A stretch of 64,000 nucleotides of DNA, from positions 4,025,549-4,089,548 of the forward strand of contig VYZB01000023.1 in NCBI GenBank assembly GCA_013397455.1, given 5' to 3'. Positions 61,431 through 64,000 of the stretch are shown one piece after another; positions within the stretch are counted from its first letter, which is position 1; each line of letters begins with the position of its first letter. Position numbers and translations under genes: made by a program. The DNA comes from Crotophaga sulcirostris (taxonomy: Eukaryota; Chordata; Aves; Cuculiformes; Crotophagidae). The notes beneath the pieces are model-generated. The model was given only the letters and a program-made list of their open reading frames with translations. It did no database searches and was not told the DNA's origin.

Positions 61431-63885
61431 TTAAAGAGTACCACGTGTTAGCTAAGCCTAAGTAGTCATTTGCATAGTTTTAAGCCACCACATATGCAAG
61501 TTAAAGTGCACTAACTTAAATGTCAATGAAAAGGGTTTAAGAAAGTTTACATGTCAGCTAAAAGTATGTATGCAGCAAGTCATCATGGCAACTTGTTAGA
61601 CCCTTGCAACTTAGTCATGTATCTGGAGCTTTACACATTGAACTCTATTTGGAGTAAAAACTATCACCATACATCCATGCAGCATTTACAGGTTTTGTCC
61701 AGAACAGAGCTTCTAGGATTTACTACCATGAAGTGAGTAACTACAGGAAGCAGCACTACGTAAAGACAATATCGTTATGTGAACAGCTAGATATGGAGTT
61801 CCTGAAGTGAACGTGTCTGTCTCCGTTCTTACAACAGATGTAGCATGCTTCTCAAGAGCTCATAATACATTATCACATTGTTCAGAGGTCAAATGTTTCA
61901 ATCTCTTCTCAAAGTAATTTTGACCATGTATTTGACTTCCACATTTATATTTCACTCTCTCCTGCAAGTTTTTTTCCCCTTCCTCTTCTTCTTCAGTACC
62001 TAAACCACTTCCTCAATTTACTTTTTCCTTTTCTTCCTCCCTCCTGCCTTTTATTATTGTTGTTGCTTGTAGTAGCAACTCTGGAGAAGAGAAATTGAAT
62101 AAATGTTTTTCACCCTCTAAAGCTCTTGAGAGCTGGTACTGTCAATGTGACTGGGTAACACTGGGTAACACCTGGAATAAACAAAACTTTTAAAAACTTT
62201 TTTGTATTGGAGTTCCCATTGTTTGGGTCTGAGTTGTACTCCCTAATGCACGCAAGATTTTGTGGCAAATATCGTGTCAATAAGTAAAAGTTCATTCTTT
62301 CACTTGTGATAAGGGAGAGAATTTAGGCGGGAGCTGATGACGTGTCTCAACAAGAGCTGCTGAATAATTTGAGAATATTAGATGATGAGCTTCTTGTCAA
62401 TAGGACAGAGATAATTTTTAGGCATCCATTCTCTCATTCCACAAGTGCTACCTTCCAGCACCTCTGCCTGATGTCTCTCTCTTCTCTGACTTTTTAAGTC
62501 TCAAGACTACCTGCAGTATGAATCCTGGGCTTCAATGGTATAAAGCAGTATATCTTTATACATAATCCAAGTGGCCAGGAGAAGATGACAAAGTAAATGG
62601 TTCATCCCTTGATAAGCTAGAGAAGATATGAACTGGTATATTGGTTTTTGAATACAGAATTCCCTCCATCAGCAATACAGGCTCATACAAGCAGCTATCA
62701 AATACAATTCTCAGAATTGCTAAAGTGTCTTCGGAATACAAGTCCAACTGAAAAGTATTATTGAAAGATATACTCTCCTAAATTGTTTAGCCAGAAAATG
62801 CAACCATAGGTTCTGAATGCCTAAGGAAATACTTACGTGCATGTTCAATTTCAAACACTCAGAGACAAAATAATTAATTCTCTCTGTAATACAGTAAAAC
62901 AAGCATTTAACGCTCTGAAAAACTAGAGGAGCAGGGGAAGGGGAGACAGGAAGAAAGAAAGAGGAGAGAAGTCAGCCTCATATGGTTAAGTGATTTGCTC
63001 ACGAATAAGACCATCAGCAAACTAAAAGTACATCATCCTGACGTACCTACATAATTGGTTAATAGTTCTTTGCATATTACACATAGTTTAGGCCAAGAAT
63101 GAAAGACTATGGGTTTTGTTAGTGAGGATCTTTTTCCAACATTACTGTCTAAAAACAAAAATGAAGCAAACATTGCAAATCATTAGCATTTCTGTGAACA
63201 GAGTAGCCAAATACCAATAATGCTGCTACTGTGGATTTCTGTATTCAAAAAAAAAACCCAAGCCCTAAAATGTGGCTTGTTTGAAAACAACTTTGCAAGC
63301 ATACGCTTGGCTCTTTTCTAGGCCATGGTCACAATTGTTGCTGCAATTGCAAATAGAGCCAGGCCAAATGCAAGGTTGATTCATAACTGAACTTTGACTA
63401 ATATAATTTATGCAACAATGAAAAGAGAAGTGACAACTTTAAAAGCATCAATAAGGAAGGCTACAAGGCATAGCAATCCCTTTTACTAGTCCTTCTTACC
63501 CATTTCAGTATGCACTTTGGCTTTTTGGTCATCTTAACATTTCTCATAACAGATTGCTTTTGTTGGTCTAATGCACTGTTGCTGCAGCTGTTTTGAGATA
63601 CTTTGGCTTATTGAAGATGTTGTAGAGAAGGATATGACACAGGAGACCCACCTACCTCTGCGATAATAGACGGAGGTCTAACAGGACAACCCAGAATATC
63701 TAAAATGGCACCAAATTTCTACATTTAAGCAAGTGAAAACTTAAAGTCAACAGCAAATTATCAAATGATTGCATTATCAGTGGATATCTCCAAAATGCCA
63801 TAAAACAAATTCTGATCTAAGGCATAGAACAATCCTGTCCATTTGAGCCTGTTGGGGTTATTATGATGACAGCATTATATTTTGG
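61431..63885. other. No gene seen
   Basis: AT-rich unique-looking DNA. A 10-bp direct repeat 'ctgggtaaca' occurs twice at about 62152-62171. Nothing else is recognised. Confidence 0.5.
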
Positions 63886-63935
63886 AGCAGAATTTGAACC
63901 AATGTTACCTTTATCACACTGCTTATCACTTGTAC
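63886..63935 (+). mobile_element. Possible MIR 3'-part relic
   Basis: The strings 'gcagaatttgaaccaatgtt' and 'acctttatcacactgctt' resemble MIR 'gctgggatttgaacccaggtctcctgactcccagtccagtgctc'. Short and uncertain. Confidence 0.3.
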
Positions 63936-64000
63936 CTAGGTCCATACTGAAAGTCTACTCGTTGCCAGTCCGTTTAGCACATTCTGACTGTTCCAGTAAG

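Noticed and set aside
1..64000. tRNA, rRNA, CRISPR arrays, operons, endogenous retrovirus LTRs, or an intact protein-coding gene
   Set aside because: Looked for on both strands. No cloverleaf with A/B boxes, no regularly spaced direct repeats, no LTR pairs with primer binding sites, and no multi-exon gene structure could be supported.

Overview
This is AT-rich vertebrate DNA and almost certainly a bird nuclear genome. The best evidence is a series of CR1 LINE fragments whose 3' ends carry the ATTCTRTG-type octamer remnants and the 'GGTTGGAAGGGACCTTAAAGATCATC'-like tail usual in avian genomes. Very old MIR-, L2- and hAT-like relics fit the same picture. There is no bacterial gene structure, no operon, no CRISPR array, and no tRNA or rRNA gene that I can recognise. 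I could not identify any intact protein-coding gene. Open frames of 60-150 codons occur at the density expected by chance, and the gene-like ones are transposon remnants.

Layout. 1-1.73 kb holds two minus-strand CR1 pieces. 2.9-4.3 kb has MIR-like relics and a diverged ~110-bp tandem duplication. 8.8-9.1 kb has an old LINE/SINE 3'-tail relic. 10.5 kb has a short CR1 tail. 16.7-17.0 kb carries a minus-strand coiled-coil frame with a motif typical of L1/Tx1-clade LINE ORF1. 17.6-18.0 kb has a hAT-type MITE that appears to sit inside a MIR relic. 19.94-20.22 kb is a long (CTTT)n tract broken by a 154-base assembly gap. 22.5-26 kb has faint CR1 and MIR relics. 28.4 kb, 31.3-32.3 kb and 44.2 kb have plus-strand CR1 3' parts. 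38.5-39.0 kb is an ancient CR1-like tail. 60.7-61.4 kb is an ancient L2-like reverse transcriptase relic.

The rest is single-copy-looking sequence. Two stretches (about 35.88-36.15 kb and 47.1-47.95 kb) have the texture of conserved non-coding elements, with mixed composition, no repeat signature and homeodomain-type AT cores. One short frame at 45.06-45.23 kb has an acceptor-like sequence before it and an AATAAA after it and might be a terminal exon. These last two classes are inference only.

The window reads as an intergenic or intronic gene-poor region. Its interest lies in the stratigraphy of dead transposons and possible regulatory elements. I did not find a new gene system. All repeat assignments come from recall of family consensus patterns; none were checked with a search.
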